Assembly (NCBI RefSeq): GCF_028622875.1
Contig: NZ_CP117709.1
Location: 6,327,001-6,391,000 of the forward strand
DNA length: 64,000 bases
Origin: Streptomyces sp. MMBL 11-1
Lineage (GTDB): Bacteria > Actinomycetota > Actinomycetes > Streptomycetales > Streptomycetaceae
Direction of reading: 5' to 3'
Shown here: positions 34,132 through 43,534 of the stretch, piece by piece
How the letters are laid out: the number at the start of each line of letters is the position of its first letter
Position numbering within the stretch: position 1 is the stretch's first letter
Program-made: the position numbers and the translations under genes
The notes under the pieces: generated by a model
Told to the model about the DNA's origin: nothing
Databases searched by the model: none
Seen by the model: the letters and a program-made list of their open reading frames with translations, nothing else

Positions 34132-36957
34132 TCAGCCGGAGAAGGAGAGCCTCGCGAGCCGTACCGGGCCGCGCAGCCGGACGTGCAGATCGTGGACGCC
34201 GGACAGCGGGAGAGCGGCGGTGGTGGTGGCATAGGCGTACGGTCCGTTGGCGACGGGCGCGCAGGACGCGAGGAACGTCCCGTCGGACAGCCGCAGTTCC
34301 ACCGCGGCAGGACCGGTCGCGGCCATCTCGGCCGACACCGTCGCGACCCCGTCTCCGAAGTCGCAGCCCCTGAAGACCAGTTCGCCGGTGCGACCGTCCG
34401 TGGCCGTCACCGCGTCGCCGCTCACCCTGGTCCGGTCCACGATCACGGTGCCGCGCTGTTCGTCGTAGTCCGCGGCATCGAGGCCGCCGGCCCGCAGGGG
34501 ACGCGGAGCGGATTCCTCCCCCTCGACGCGCAGGCCGGAGGTGAGCCGGATGTCCGCGCTGGAGGCGCCGACGAGGAGGACGCGCCGGCCCGGGTCGACC
34601 GTCCAGCGGCCACGGGAGACATCCCAGAAGCCGAGTGCCTCGACGGGCACCTCGAACTCCAGCCGCTGGGCCGCCCCGGCGGCGAGGCGCAGCCTGCGGT
34701 GGGCGAGGAGCTGCCGCCGCGGCCTGGGGACGGCCGAATCCGGCGCCCGGACGTAGACCTGGGCGACCTCGTCCGCGTCACGCGTACCGCTGTTGGTCAC
34801 GGTGAAGGACACCCGGAGGGTGTCGTCGGCACACGCGGCCGACAGATGGTCGTAGGCGAAGGAGCTGTAGGAGAGGCCGTGGCCGAACGGATAGAGGGGG
34901 GCGCCCTCGTAGTACAGGTAGGTCTGGCGGCTGCCGATGATGTCGTAGTCCAGCAGGTCGGGCAGCTCGGCGTCGGAGGTGTACCAGGTCTGCGGGAGCC
35001 GTCCCGCGGGCGACACGTCGCCGGCCAGCACCCGGGCGAGCGCGGTGCCCGCGGCCTGTCCCGCGTGGGCGGTCCAGAGCAGGGCGGGAAGGGCGGCATC
35101 CGCGTCGGTCAGCGCGTACGGATACGACGAGACGACGGCGAGCACCGTACGGGGGTTCGCGGCGTGGGCCGCGCGCCACAGCCGGGTCTGGTGGTCGGGC
35201 AGGCGCAGCGTGGTGCGGTCCTCGGTCTCGCGGCCGTTGATGTGCGGGTCGTTGCCGACGGCGACGACGACCACGTCGGCGGCGGCGGCCGCCGCGGCCA
35301 CGTCGTCCACACCGCGGCTCACGGTCACGATGTCGAACACATCGCCCTCCTCGGCGACCTTCAGGCCTTCGGCGGTCACGGACACGTACCGGCCCGTGCC
35401 GACATGCCGGAGGAGGTGGCCCGCACCGTGTTCCTCCGGACGGAACGTCTCCCGCACCACCCAGCCCCCGGGCTGGTCGGCCGACGCGCGCAGGAGGCCG
35501 TCCTCGGCGACCGACACGTAGGCACCGTCCGGGGCCCGGAAGGTCAGCAGCCCGTGCCCCCAGTCCACCGCGGAGAACGTCGTCGGGTCGCCGCCGACCG
35601 TCAGGGGCGCGAGATCGGTGCGACCGCTCAGCAGCGCCGGGTCGAGCGCTCCTTCGGCTCCTCGCACCGTTGCCGTCGTAGAGGGGGACGGGACGCGCAC
35701 CCAGCCCGCCGCTGTGCGCAGCCGCACCCGGTCGGCGCCCTCGGCGAAGGAGACGCGGTCTGTGCCGAAGCGCTCGCGCAGCCCGTCCAGGGGTGTGGAG
35801 CGGTGGATCAGCGTGCCGCTGTACCAGTCCAGCTTGCACGCGTCGGCGAGCGGCCCGACCAGGGCGACGCGGGTGCCTTCGGCCAGCGGCAGCAGGCCGT
35901 CGTTCCTGAGCAGTACGACGGCCTGCTCCGCGGCCTCCCGCGCGAGCGACCGGTGCTCCGGAGTGTCGAACGCCGCGGCCTTCGCGTACGGGTCCAGTCC
36001 GGGATCGAACTCCCCGAGGCAGAAGCGCATCCTCAGCAGCCGGCGTACGGCCTCGTCGACGGTCTCGTCGTCGAGCAGCCCTCGGTCGAGTGCCCCGTGA
36101 ACGCGCCCGAGGGTGACGGAGGAGTCCTGGCCGTGGTCCGTGAAGCTGTCCACACCGGCGCGCAGGGCGGCGGCCACGGCTTCCTCATGGGTGTCGTAGT
36201 AGTGCTCGGAGTCGACCAGATTGGAGGGCGCGCCGGCGTCGGAGCAGACCACCAGGGGCTGGTCGGTCCAGGTCCGCAGCTCTGTCGCGAGCAGGGGGGA
36301 GAGATGGTTCGGCCTGCCGTTGACGAGGTTGTACGAGGGCATCACCCCGGCGACGGCCCCCGCCTCCACCGCGGGGCGGAAGGCCCGGAGGTCGTACTCG
36401 TGCAGGACCCGGGGGCGGATCGAGGAGGAGCTGGTGTCCCGGTCGGTCTCGTTGTTGTGGGCCAGCCAGTGCTTGAGCACCGGTGCGGTGCGCCAGTAGA
36501 CGGGGTGGTCGCCGCGCAGCCCGCGGGTGTAGGCGACGGCGATGGCGGACGTCAGCCGGGGGTCTTCGGAGTACCCCTCTTCGTTGCGGCCCCACCACGG
36601 GTGTCGCAGCAGATTGACCGTGGGGGCCCACACGTTGAGCCCGACCCTCGGATCCTTCGCGCGCATGGCACGGACCTCCTCGCCGACGGCCTCACCGACC
36701 TGGCGGACGAGTCCCTCGTTCCACGTGGCGCCCAGCCCCACGGCCTGCGGGAAGACGGTGGCGGGTCCCATCCACGCCACGCCGTGCAGGGCCTCCTGCC
36801 CGGTACGGAACGCCTCGACGCCCAGGCGTTCGACGGCGGGCGCGAACTGGTGCAGCATCGCGATCCGCTCGTCGCGCGTGAGCCGCCCGAGCAGGTCGTC
36901 GACGCGCTCGTCGAGGGAGAGGGTGGCGTCACGGAAGGACGGCCGCATGTCGGTCAC
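34132..36957 (-). CDS. Cytoplasmic GH3 beta-glucosidase with inserted trefoil-like domain
   Basis: 941 residues, no signal peptide. The GH3 nucleophile is Asp in VVCSDAGAP; KHWLAHNN and EEGYSEDP are typical GH3 substrate-pocket motifs. Between the two GH3 halves lies an inserted segment with two FRAPDGAYVSV/HVGTGRYVSV-like repeats resembling a fascin beta-trefoil. A fibronectin III-like domain follows, and the last about 125 residues resemble a CBM6-type module. It probably frees glucose (or xylose) from stripped xyloglucan fragments. GTG 36957 is chosen for GGGGAA 6 bases upstream; TTG 36969 and ATG 36948 are alternatives. Divergent from the transporter operon, sharing its operators. Confidence 0.85.
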   Translation of the reverse strand: MTDMRPSFRDATLSLDERVDDLLGRLTRDERIAMLHQFAPAVERLGVEAFRTGQEALHGVAWMGPATVFPQAVGLGATWNEGLVRQVGEAVGEEVRAMRAKDPRVGLNVWAPTVNLLRHPWWGRNEEGYSEDPRLTSAIAVAYTRGLRGDHPVYWRTAPVLKHWLAHNNETDRDTSSSSIRPRVLHEYDLRAFRPAVEAGAVAGVMPSYNLVNGRPNHLSPLLATELRTWTDQPLVVCSDAGAPSNLVDSEHYYDTHEEAVAAALRAGVDSFTDHGQDSSVTLGRVHGALDRGLLDDETVDEAVRRLLRMRFCLGEFDPGLDPYAKAAAFDTPEHRSLAREAAEQAVVLLRNDGLLPLAEGTRVALVGPLADACKLDWYSGTLIHRSTPLDGLRERFGTDRVSFAEGADRVRLRTAAGWVRVPSPSTTATVRGAEGALDPALLSGRTDLAPLTVGGDPTTFSAVDWGHGLLTFRAPDGAYVSVAEDGLLRASADQPGGWVVRETFRPEEHGAGHLLRHVGTGRYVSVTAEGLKVAEEGDVFDIVTVSRGVDDVAAAAAAADVVVVAVGNDPHINGRETEDRTTLRLPDHQTRLWRAAHAANPRTVLAVVSSYPYALTDADAALPALLWTAHAGQAAGTALARVLAGDVSPAGRLPQTWYTSDAELPDLLDYDIIGSRQTYLYYEGAPLYPFGHGLSYSSFAYDHLSAACADDTLRVSFTVTNSGTRDADEVAQVYVRAPDSAVPRPRRQLLAHRRLRLAAGAAQRLEFEVPVEALGFWDVSRGRWTVDPGRRVLLVGASSADIRLTSGLRVEGEESAPRPLRAGGLDAADYDEQRGTVIVDRTRVSGDAVTATDGRTGELVFRGCDFGDGVATVSAEMAATGPAAVELRLSDGTFLASCAPVANGPYAYATTTAALPLSGVHDLHVRLRGPVRLARLSFSG

Positions 36958-36999
36958 AGAGTTCCCCAAGGGTGAGCGATCTGAACAGTGACGCCGGAC

Positions 37000-37013
37000 T
37001 CGAAGCGCTTCGA
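37000..37013. promoter_or_regulatory. Xyloglucan LacI operator 3
   Basis: TCGAAGCGCTTCGA, a perfect palindrome, 43 bases from the GH3 start. Confidence 0.75.
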
Positions 37014-37199
37014 TGCTGAAGGCGCCCGTGGGGGAGTGTCAAGACGCCATCGCCGCCGCCACGTGTTCACCGGAGATGCCGCCAGGTGCTTACCGGAGAC
37101 GGGGGAGCGCTGTCGCAGGGGCAGCGACAGAAGCGAAACGAAAGAATTCCGGGGCGACTCTTGAACGGCCTGTCTTCCTCACTTAACCTCGCTGCAACA

Positions 37200-37213
37200 T
37201 CGAAGCGCTTCGA
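37200..37213. promoter_or_regulatory. Xyloglucan LacI operator 4
   Basis: TCGAAGCGCTTCGA, a perfect palindrome, 125 bases before the solute-binding-protein start. Confidence 0.75.
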
Positions 37214-37337
37214 CGAGCAGGTCGGTCGACCCCTCCTCGTTTCGCCTGTCCCTCAGCTCGCCTCATCCGCCGACCCGCATGCGTACGGCCGCTCTCGAAC
37301 GCCCGCCGGCCGCCCGCGTGACGAAAGGGGCTCTGCC

Positions 37338-39005
37338 ATGCCCGACACCAAGGCTCCCAGCCGGAGAACGTTCCTCGGCTCCACCGCGGTCGCCGCGATC
37401 GCCGTCGCCGGCGGTGTGCCACTGCTCGGCGCGTGCAGCGGTTCGTCCGGCGGCAGCCGCGCCGAGGGGGCCACCACGGGGAAGAAGCTTCGGAGCGTCC
37501 TCCCGGCCTTCGTCGGGTCCGACGTCGTGAAGCCGGACGTGCCGAGCGCGAACGGGTCGGCCGTGGCCTTCACCTCCGCGCTGCCGGCCTCGAAGCTGGC
37601 CGTCTCCGTGCCCGAGAAGCTCGGCAAGGGCGGCACCGTCACGATCATGGCTCCGCTCTGGGGGACCTCCCCCAAGGACGACAACCCGTACTGGTCGGCG
37701 ATGGACGAGGCCATCGGTGTGAAGGTGAACTGGCAGAACCAGGACGGCAACACCTACGGGCAGAAGCTCGGAGCCGTCCTCGCCTCCAGCGGCGTCCCGG
37801 ACGTGGTCGTGGTACCCGCCTGGGAGTTGGGCGGCAAGATACCCAGCGCCATCAACCACAAGTTCGCCGACCTCGGCCCGTACCTGTCGGGCGACAAGGT
37901 CAAGGACTACCCGAACCTGGCGGCGATCCCCACCAACGCCTGGCAGCGGGCCGTCTTCGGCGGCAAGCTCCGCGGCCTGCCCATGCCGGCCAGCGACATC
38001 CCCAATATCGCGCCCTTCTACCGGTCCGACCTCTTCGAGGCCAAGGGGTACGAGCCGCCCACCACCACCCAGGAGTTCTCCGACCTCGCCAAGGAGATCA
38101 CCTCCGCCAGGAACGGGGTCTGGGCCTGCGGCGACATGACCTGGGCGGCGTACAAGTTCTTCGGCGTCCTCGACGAGAAACCCGTCTGCTGGAAGCTCGT
38201 CGGTGACAAGCTGGTCCACCGGATCGAGACCCCCGAGTACCTCGAAGCCCTCGCATGGTCCCGCTCCCTCTACTCCGCCGGATTCGTGCACCCGGACGCC
38301 AAGGCCGAGAGCGGGGACATCGGCAACCTCTTCACCGCCGGCCGGGTGTGGATGTACAACGCGGACATCTCCGACTGGTACGGCAAGACCGTCGTCCAGC
38401 GGGGCGACAGCCCGGGCTTCTCCATGGCCGCCATGGACTACTTCCACCACGACGGCGGCGAGCCCCGTCTCTACGCCGGTTCGCCCTCCAACATCTGGGC
38501 GTTCGTCAACAAGAACGCCGACGAGAAGACGGTCCGGGACGTCCTCGCCATCGCCAACTACACGGCGGCCCCGTACGGCACCAGGGAGCAGCGCCTCAAG
38601 GCGTACGGCGTGGAAGGGCTCCACCACACGCTCAAGGGCGACGAGATCACCAAGACCGAGGCAGGCAACAACGAGGTCTTCGCGACCTACGAGTACGTCG
38701 CGAGCCCTCAGCAGTTCTTCGCCTACCCCAACCACCCCGACGTGGCCGAAGGGATGGTCCGCTGGCAGCAGCGCATGGGGGCGTTCGTCACCCGGCCCCT
38801 CTTCTACGGCATGCAGGTCCAGGAGCCGAACCGCTGGGCCGAGCTCAGCAGCCAGTTCGAGGACCTGGAGAAGGACATCGTGCGCGGCCGGAAGAAGATC
38901 AGCGACATGCAGCAGGCCGTGTCGGACTGGCGCTCCCGCGGTGGTGACCAACTGCGCGACTGGTACCACAAGCTCCTGGACGACGCCGGCGACCAGGCGT
39001 CCTGA
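37338..39005 (+). CDS. Tat-type lipoprotein, oligosaccharide-binding (family 1)
   Basis: 555 residues. The N-terminus carries a twin-arginine motif SRRTFLG (8-14), a hydrophobic stretch and a lipobox LLGAC with Cys33, so it is exported folded and anchored to the membrane. The body is a family 1 extracellular solute-binding protein of the long LplA type (about 540 residues), which bind larger oligosaccharides. It is first in an operon with two LplB/YtcP-type permeases, GH74, GH42 and GH95. Expected ligand: xyloglucan oligosaccharides (inference from the neighbours). ATG 37338 is near a GAAAGGGG ribosome site. Confidence 0.88.
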   Translation: MPDTKAPSRRTFLGSTAVAAIAVAGGVPLLGACSGSSGGSRAEGATTGKKLRSVLPAFVGSDVVKPDVPSANGSAVAFTSALPASKLAVSVPEKLGKGGTVTIMAPLWGTSPKDDNPYWSAMDEAIGVKVNWQNQDGNTYGQKLGAVLASSGVPDVVVVPAWELGGKIPSAINHKFADLGPYLSGDKVKDYPNLAAIPTNAWQRAVFGGKLRGLPMPASDIPNIAPFYRSDLFEAKGYEPPTTTQEFSDLAKEITSARNGVWACGDMTWAAYKFFGVLDEKPVCWKLVGDKLVHRIETPEYLEALAWSRSLYSAGFVHPDAKAESGDIGNLFTAGRVWMYNADISDWYGKTVVQRGDSPGFSMAAMDYFHHDGGEPRLYAGSPSNIWAFVNKNADEKTVRDVLAIANYTAAPYGTREQRLKAYGVEGLHHTLKGDEITKTEAGNNEVFATYEYVASPQQFFAYPNHPDVAEGMVRWQQRMGAFVTRPLFYGMQVQEPNRWAELSSQFEDLEKDIVRGRKKISDMQQAVSDWRSRGGDQLRDWYHKLLDDAGDQAS

Positions 39006-39040
39006 CCGCACCGGACCGAGGGGGAACAAGGAGAGAGAAC

Positions 39041-40096
39041 GTGCCGCAGAGCAAGGTGGCGGGCCCGGAACGCGCCGCTGACCCCAGCAGGAAGGCGCCG
39101 GCTCGCTCCGGCCCGGCCGAGGACCCGGACACAGCGGGGCGGCCGGACATCCCCTCCCGCGCCTCCCGGGGCGTCGGCTGGAGAATCCGGCTGCGTCGCG
39201 ACCGGACGCTGATCCTGATGACCCTGCCCGCGGTCCTGCTCGTCCTGGTCTTCAACTACGTGCCTCTGCTCGGCAACGTGGTGGCGTTCCAGGACTACGA
39301 CCCCTACCTCGGGGGCGACGCCCTGCAGGCGATCCGCGAGAGTCCCTGGGTGGGCGTCGAGCACTTCGGCCGCATGCTGGAGGACCGGCTCTTCTGGCAG
39401 GCGCTGGAGAACACCCTGACGATCTTCCTGGTGCAGCTCACCCTGTTCTTCCCCGTGCCGATCCTGCTCGCGCTGCTCATCAACAGCTTCGTCCGGCCCC
39501 GGGTCCGCGCCGTCGCGCAGGCGGTGCTGTACCTGCCCCACTTCTTCTCCTGGGTGCTGGTCGTCACCATCTTCCAGCAGATGTTCGGCGGTGCCGGCAT
39601 GCTGGCCCAGACCCTGCGCGAGCACGGCCACGAGGGCATCGACCTGATGACCGATCCCGGCCTGTTCACGTTCCTGGTCACCTTCGAGATGGTCTGGAAG
39701 GACGCGGGCTGGGGCGTCATCGTCTTCCTCGCCGCGCTCTCCGTCATCAGCCCCGACCTGTACGAGGCGGCGGCGATGGACGGCGCCTCGCGGTGGCGGC
39801 GGATGTGGCACGTGACGCTGCCGGCCCTGCGTCCCGTGGTCGCCCTGCTGCTGGTGCTGCAGGTGGGCAATGCCCTGACCGTCGGGTTCGAGCAGATCCT
39901 TCTCCAGCGCACCGCGGTCGGCCCGGCCGCCGCCGAGGTCCTCGACACCTACGTCTGGAACGTCGGCATCCAGTACGGGGACTTCAGCTACGCGGCAGCG
40001 GTCGGGATCGTCAAGGGAATCATCGGCCTCGGTCTCGTACTGGCGGCCAACAAGGTCGCCCACCTGATGGGCGAGCAGGGGGTGTACAAGCGATGA
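39041..40096 (+). CDS. ABC sugar permease 1 (LplB type)
   Basis: 351 residues, six predicted helices after a 55-residue polar N-terminus. The EAA loop EAAAMDGASRWRRMWHVTLP binds the ATPase. GTG 39041 lies 35 bases after the binding-protein stop; its stop overlaps permease 2 as ATGA. No ATPase gene is nearby, so the shared Streptomyces ATPase MsiK is the likely motor. Confidence 0.9.
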   Translation: MPQSKVAGPERAADPSRKAPARSGPAEDPDTAGRPDIPSRASRGVGWRIRLRRDRTLILMTLPAVLLVLVFNYVPLLGNVVAFQDYDPYLGGDALQAIRESPWVGVEHFGRMLEDRLFWQALENTLTIFLVQLTLFFPVPILLALLINSFVRPRVRAVAQAVLYLPHFFSWVLVVTIFQQMFGGAGMLAQTLREHGHEGIDLMTDPGLFTFLVTFEMVWKDAGWGVIVFLAALSVISPDLYEAAAMDGASRWRRMWHVTLPALRPVVALLLVLQVGNALTVGFEQILLQRTAVGPAAAEVLDTYVWNVGIQYGDFSYAAAVGIVKGIIGLGLVLAANKVAHLMGEQGVYKR

Positions 40097-41022
40097 GCAC
40101 CGTGGAGGGTTCCACGCGTCCCGGGGCGACCCGCGGCAGGCTGAGGCCGGTGTGGGAGGAGGAGCCGCGCCGGGCAGGTCTGGCGGCGAAGGGCACGGTC
40201 CTCGTACTCGCCTGCGCGGCGATCCTCTTTCCCCTGTGGATCGTGATCGTCACCAGCATGTCCTCGGTGAGGACCATCACGGAGGCCGGCGGGCTCGTCG
40301 TCGTCCCCCGAGGGATCACCCTCGTGGCCTACCAGGAACTGCTCGGCGGAGGCCAGGTCACCCGAGCGGCGCTGGTGAGCGTGGGGGTCACCGTCATCGG
40401 CACGGCCTTCAGCATGACCGTGTCCGTCCTGTGCGCCTACGGCCTCTCGCGCAGCGGGTCCCTGCTGCACCGGCCCCTGCTGGTGACCCTTCTCGCCACC
40501 CTGTTCTTCGGCGCGGGTCTCATCCCCACCTACCTGCTGGTCCAGGGGCTCGGGCTGACCGACACCTACTTGTCCCTGATCCTTCCCAGCGCGGTGAGCG
40601 TCTTCAACATCCTCGTCCTGCGGTCCTTCTTCATGAGCGTCGCACCCGAGCTCCTCGACAGTGCCCGTATCGACGGCGCCGGCGACGTCCGCATCCTGTG
40701 GACGATCATCATGCCGCTGTCCCGCGCGGTCCTCGCCGTGATCGCGCTCTTCTACGCCGTCGGCTACTGGAGCGCCTGGTTCAACGCGTCGATCTATCTG
40801 AGCGACCAGAACATGATGCCGCTGCAGAACGTGATGATGCAGCTGGTTCTCAAGCAGGAACGCCCCACGGGCCTGGCGCAGGCCATCAACACCGGCCAGC
40901 TCTCGCCCCTGTCCATCCAGATGGCGGTCATGGTGCTCGCGCTGCTGCCGGTGGCCGTGCTGTCGCCGTTCGTCCAGAGGCACTTCAAGAAGGGCATGCT
41001 GACGGGCGCGGTCAAGGGCTGA
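40093..41022 (+). CDS. ABC sugar permease 2 (YtcP type)
   Basis: 309 residues with six helices and an EAA-like loop LLDSARIDGAGDVRILWTII, paired with permease 1 by a 4-base overlap. It matches the YtcP-like half of transporters that take up long oligosaccharides. The C-terminus ends GMLTGAVKG, typical of this subgroup. Confidence 0.9.
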   Translation: MSTVEGSTRPGATRGRLRPVWEEEPRRAGLAAKGTVLVLACAAILFPLWIVIVTSMSSVRTITEAGGLVVVPRGITLVAYQELLGGGQVTRAALVSVGVTVIGTAFSMTVSVLCAYGLSRSGSLLHRPLLVTLLATLFFGAGLIPTYLLVQGLGLTDTYLSLILPSAVSVFNILVLRSFFMSVAPELLDSARIDGAGDVRILWTIIMPLSRAVLAVIALFYAVGYWSAWFNASIYLSDQNMMPLQNVMMQLVLKQERPTGLAQAINTGQLSPLSIQMAVMVLALLPVAVLSPFVQRHFKKGMLTGAVKG

Positions 41023-41132
41023 CACCCGCGACGCCCCCGGGCCACGACGCCGTCGCCCGCCGGACCGGCGGCTTCCTCCGCCCAAGCCGCCGTCCGCCGC
41101 GCGGCCCCTCACCTCCGCCGGGTCCGCCCGCA

Positions 41133-41195
41133 CCCGAACGTCCGCCCCCGACCGCCCGCACCCGACCGTCCGCCCCGACCGTTCGCCCCCGACCA
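41133..41195. repeat. C-rich degenerate tandem repeat
   Basis: About four imperfect copies of a 14-15-base unit like CGTCCGCCCCCGAC in the 227-base gap between permease 2 and GH74. It may act as an attenuator or transcript separator; no clear stem. Confidence 0.35.
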
Positions 41196-41249
41196 CGGGG
41201 GGACCCACCGCTCCGCACCGCAACGGCTCCACGAAGAGAGGGTTTCGTC

Positions 41250-43490
41250 ATGTCCATACGCGAACACCGGCCCGGCAGGCGCACGGTCCTCACCGCCGGT
41301 GTGCTCACGGGTCTGACCTCCTGGTCCGCGCTGTCCGCGAGCGGCGCCGTCGCCGCACCGATGACCCCCGCCGCCCCGGAGTCCTCCGACGCGGCCGGTG
41401 CCACCCAGCGGCACCGCTGGCGTACCGCGGTCATCGGCGGCACCGGTTTCGTCACCGGCGTCCTCTTCCACCCCCGCGTCGAGGGACTCGCCTACGCCCG
41501 GACCGACATCGGCGGCGCGTACCGGTGGGACAGCCGCACGCGGGCGTGGGTCCCCCTCACCGACCATCTCGGCTGGGACGACTGGAACCTGCTGGGCGTC
41601 GAGGCCATGGCCGTCGATCCCCACCATCCCGACCGCCTCTACCTCGCCGTCGGGACGTACGCGCAGAGCTGGTCGGAGAACGGGGCCGTGCTGCGTTCGG
41701 AAGACCGGGGGGCCACCTGGGCGCGCACCGATCTGCCGGTGAAGCTCGGGGCCAACGAGGACGGGCGCGGCACCGGCGAGCGACTCCTCGTCGACCCCGC
41801 CGACAGCGACACCCTCTGGCTCGGCACCCGCCACGACGGCCTGTGGAAGTCCGCCGACCGCGGCGCCACCTGGGCGCGGGCCGGGTTCGGACCCGAGCCG
41901 GTGGCGGACGGCCAGGGAATCACCCTCCTCGTCGCCGCGGGACGGACGCTGTACGCGGGATGGGCCGACGGCGGATCCGCCTTGTACCGCCGCCGTTCCG
42001 ACGCCACCTGGGAGCCCGTCCCGGGGCAGCCGGAAGGCGTACCGGCCCGCGTGCCCGTCCGCGCCGCGTACGACACCGCGCTCCGCACGCTCCACGTCAC
42101 CTACGCCGACGCCCCCGGGCCCAACGGGCAGAGCGACGGCAGCGTGCACGCCCTGAACACCGTCACGGGCGCCTGGAGCGATATCACCCCGGTCCGGCCC
42201 GGCGGCACCACCTCCGACGGAGCCCCCGACACGTTCGGATACGGAGGCGTCGCGGTCGACCCCCAGCGGCCCGGCACCCTGGTGGTCACCACCAACAACC
42301 GCTGGGCGGACGTCGACACGGTCTTCCGCTCCACGAACGGCGGACGCACCTGGGAATCCCTGAAGGACCGTGCCGTCCTGGACGTCTCCGCGACCCCCTA
42401 CCTGCGATGGGGCGAGCCCCGGCCCAAGTTCGGCTGGTGGATCCAGGCGGTCGCCATCGACCCCTTCGACTCCCGCCACATCGTCTACGGCACCGGCGCC
42501 ACCCTCTACGGCACCCGTGACCTGGTCCACTGGGCTCCCGAGATCCGCGGCCTGGAGGAAAGCGCCGTACGGCAGCTGATCTCCCCTCCCGAAGGCGGAG
42601 CGCATCTGCTCAGCGGCCTGGCCGACATCGGCGTCATGTACCACGACTCCCTCACCGCCTCGCCTCCCCGCGGCATGGCCACCAACCCGCTCTTCGGCAC
42701 CTCCACCGGTCTGGCGATGGCGGACCGCCGGCCCTCCTACGTCGTGCGGACGGGATGGTCGTCGAGCGGCAACGGCGCCTGGTCCGGCGACGGCGGCCGG
42801 ACCTGGCAGCCCTTCGCGAGCCAGCCGGACATCGCGAGCACGGCTCCCGGCCCCATCGCGACCAGCGCGGACGGCAGCACCCTGCTGTGGTCGTTCGTCC
42901 ACTGGGACGGCTCCACGCACGCCACTCACCGCTCGACCGACAACGGCGCCACCTGGGCGGAAGTGCCCACCTTCCCCCGGGGCGGCACACCGGTCGCCGA
43001 CCCCTGGGACCCGCGCCGCTTCTACGCCTACGACACGGTGAACGGCACCGTCGTACGCTCGGTCGACGGCGGACGGACCTTCACCGCCGCCGCCACCGGC
43101 CTGCCGGCGGGCGACAGCCAGTTCCGGCTGGCCGCCACCCCCGGCCGAAGCGGCCACCTCTGGCTCTCCGCCAAGTGGAACGGCCTGCACCGGTCCGTCG
43201 ACGGCGGCGCCACCTTCACCAAGGTCGACAGCTGCTGGGCCTCCTACACCCTGGGCTTCGGCAAGGCGGCGGCCGGCGCGGCCCATCCGACGATCTTCCA
43301 GGTCGGCGCCACCGACCAGGTCACCGCCGTCCTGCGTTCCGACGACGAGGGCGCCTCCTGGACCCGTATCAACGACGACGCCCACCAATGGGGCTGGATC
43401 GGCGAGACGATCACCGGCGATCCGCGCGTTCACGGCCGCGTCTACCTCGGCACGAACGGCCGCGGCGTCCAGTACGCCGACCCCGTCTGA
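41250..43490 (+). CDS. Secreted GH74 xyloglucanase
   Basis: 746 residues with a twin-arginine-like signal (GRRTVLTAG, 9-17; cleavage near AVAA 33-36). The mature protein is a double seven-bladed propeller with repeated SxDxGxTW Asp-box-like motifs (SEDRGATW, SADRGATW, STNGGRTW, SVDGGATF). The GH74 catalytic pair is visible as D86 in ARTDIGGAY and D459 in LADIGVMYHD. There is no CBM. It cleaves the xyloglucan backbone outside the cell and feeds the importer encoded just upstream. ATG 41250 follows GAGAGGG. The family is specific enough that this gene defines the locus as xyloglucan-directed. Confidence 0.92.
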   Translation: MSIREHRPGRRTVLTAGVLTGLTSWSALSASGAVAAPMTPAAPESSDAAGATQRHRWRTAVIGGTGFVTGVLFHPRVEGLAYARTDIGGAYRWDSRTRAWVPLTDHLGWDDWNLLGVEAMAVDPHHPDRLYLAVGTYAQSWSENGAVLRSEDRGATWARTDLPVKLGANEDGRGTGERLLVDPADSDTLWLGTRHDGLWKSADRGATWARAGFGPEPVADGQGITLLVAAGRTLYAGWADGGSALYRRRSDATWEPVPGQPEGVPARVPVRAAYDTALRTLHVTYADAPGPNGQSDGSVHALNTVTGAWSDITPVRPGGTTSDGAPDTFGYGGVAVDPQRPGTLVVTTNNRWADVDTVFRSTNGGRTWESLKDRAVLDVSATPYLRWGEPRPKFGWWIQAVAIDPFDSRHIVYGTGATLYGTRDLVHWAPEIRGLEESAVRQLISPPEGGAHLLSGLADIGVMYHDSLTASPPRGMATNPLFGTSTGLAMADRRPSYVVRTGWSSSGNGAWSGDGGRTWQPFASQPDIASTAPGPIATSADGSTLLWSFVHWDGSTHATHRSTDNGATWAEVPTFPRGGTPVADPWDPRRFYAYDTVNGTVVRSVDGGRTFTAAATGLPAGDSQFRLAATPGRSGHLWLSAKWNGLHRSVDGGATFTKVDSCWASYTLGFGKAAAGAAHPTIFQVGATDQVTAVLRSDDEGASWTRINDDAHQWGWIGETITGDPRVHGRVYLGTNGRGVQYADPV

Positions 43491-43534
43491 CCTCTCCGAC
43501 CCACTCCGACCTCCGCGACGAAGCGAGTCCTCGC

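Larger units (their letters stand above)
36958..37337. other. Divergent control region GH3 / transporter operon
   Basis: 380 bases with two identical LacI operators 200 bases apart (37000-37013 and 37200-37213), one close to each divergent gene. A near-direct repeat CACCGGAGA/TACCGGAGA lies between them. No gene. Confidence 0.65.

Noticed and set aside
34045..36975. Plus-strand open frame of 976 codons opposite the GH3 gene
   Set aside because: The GH3 strand has complete catalytic motifs and a convergent terminator; the plus frame has none.
40152..41249. Upstream extension of the GH74 frame through permease 2
   Set aside because: The extension is out of frame with the permease and lacks a signal; the Tat signal at 41250 marks the true start.
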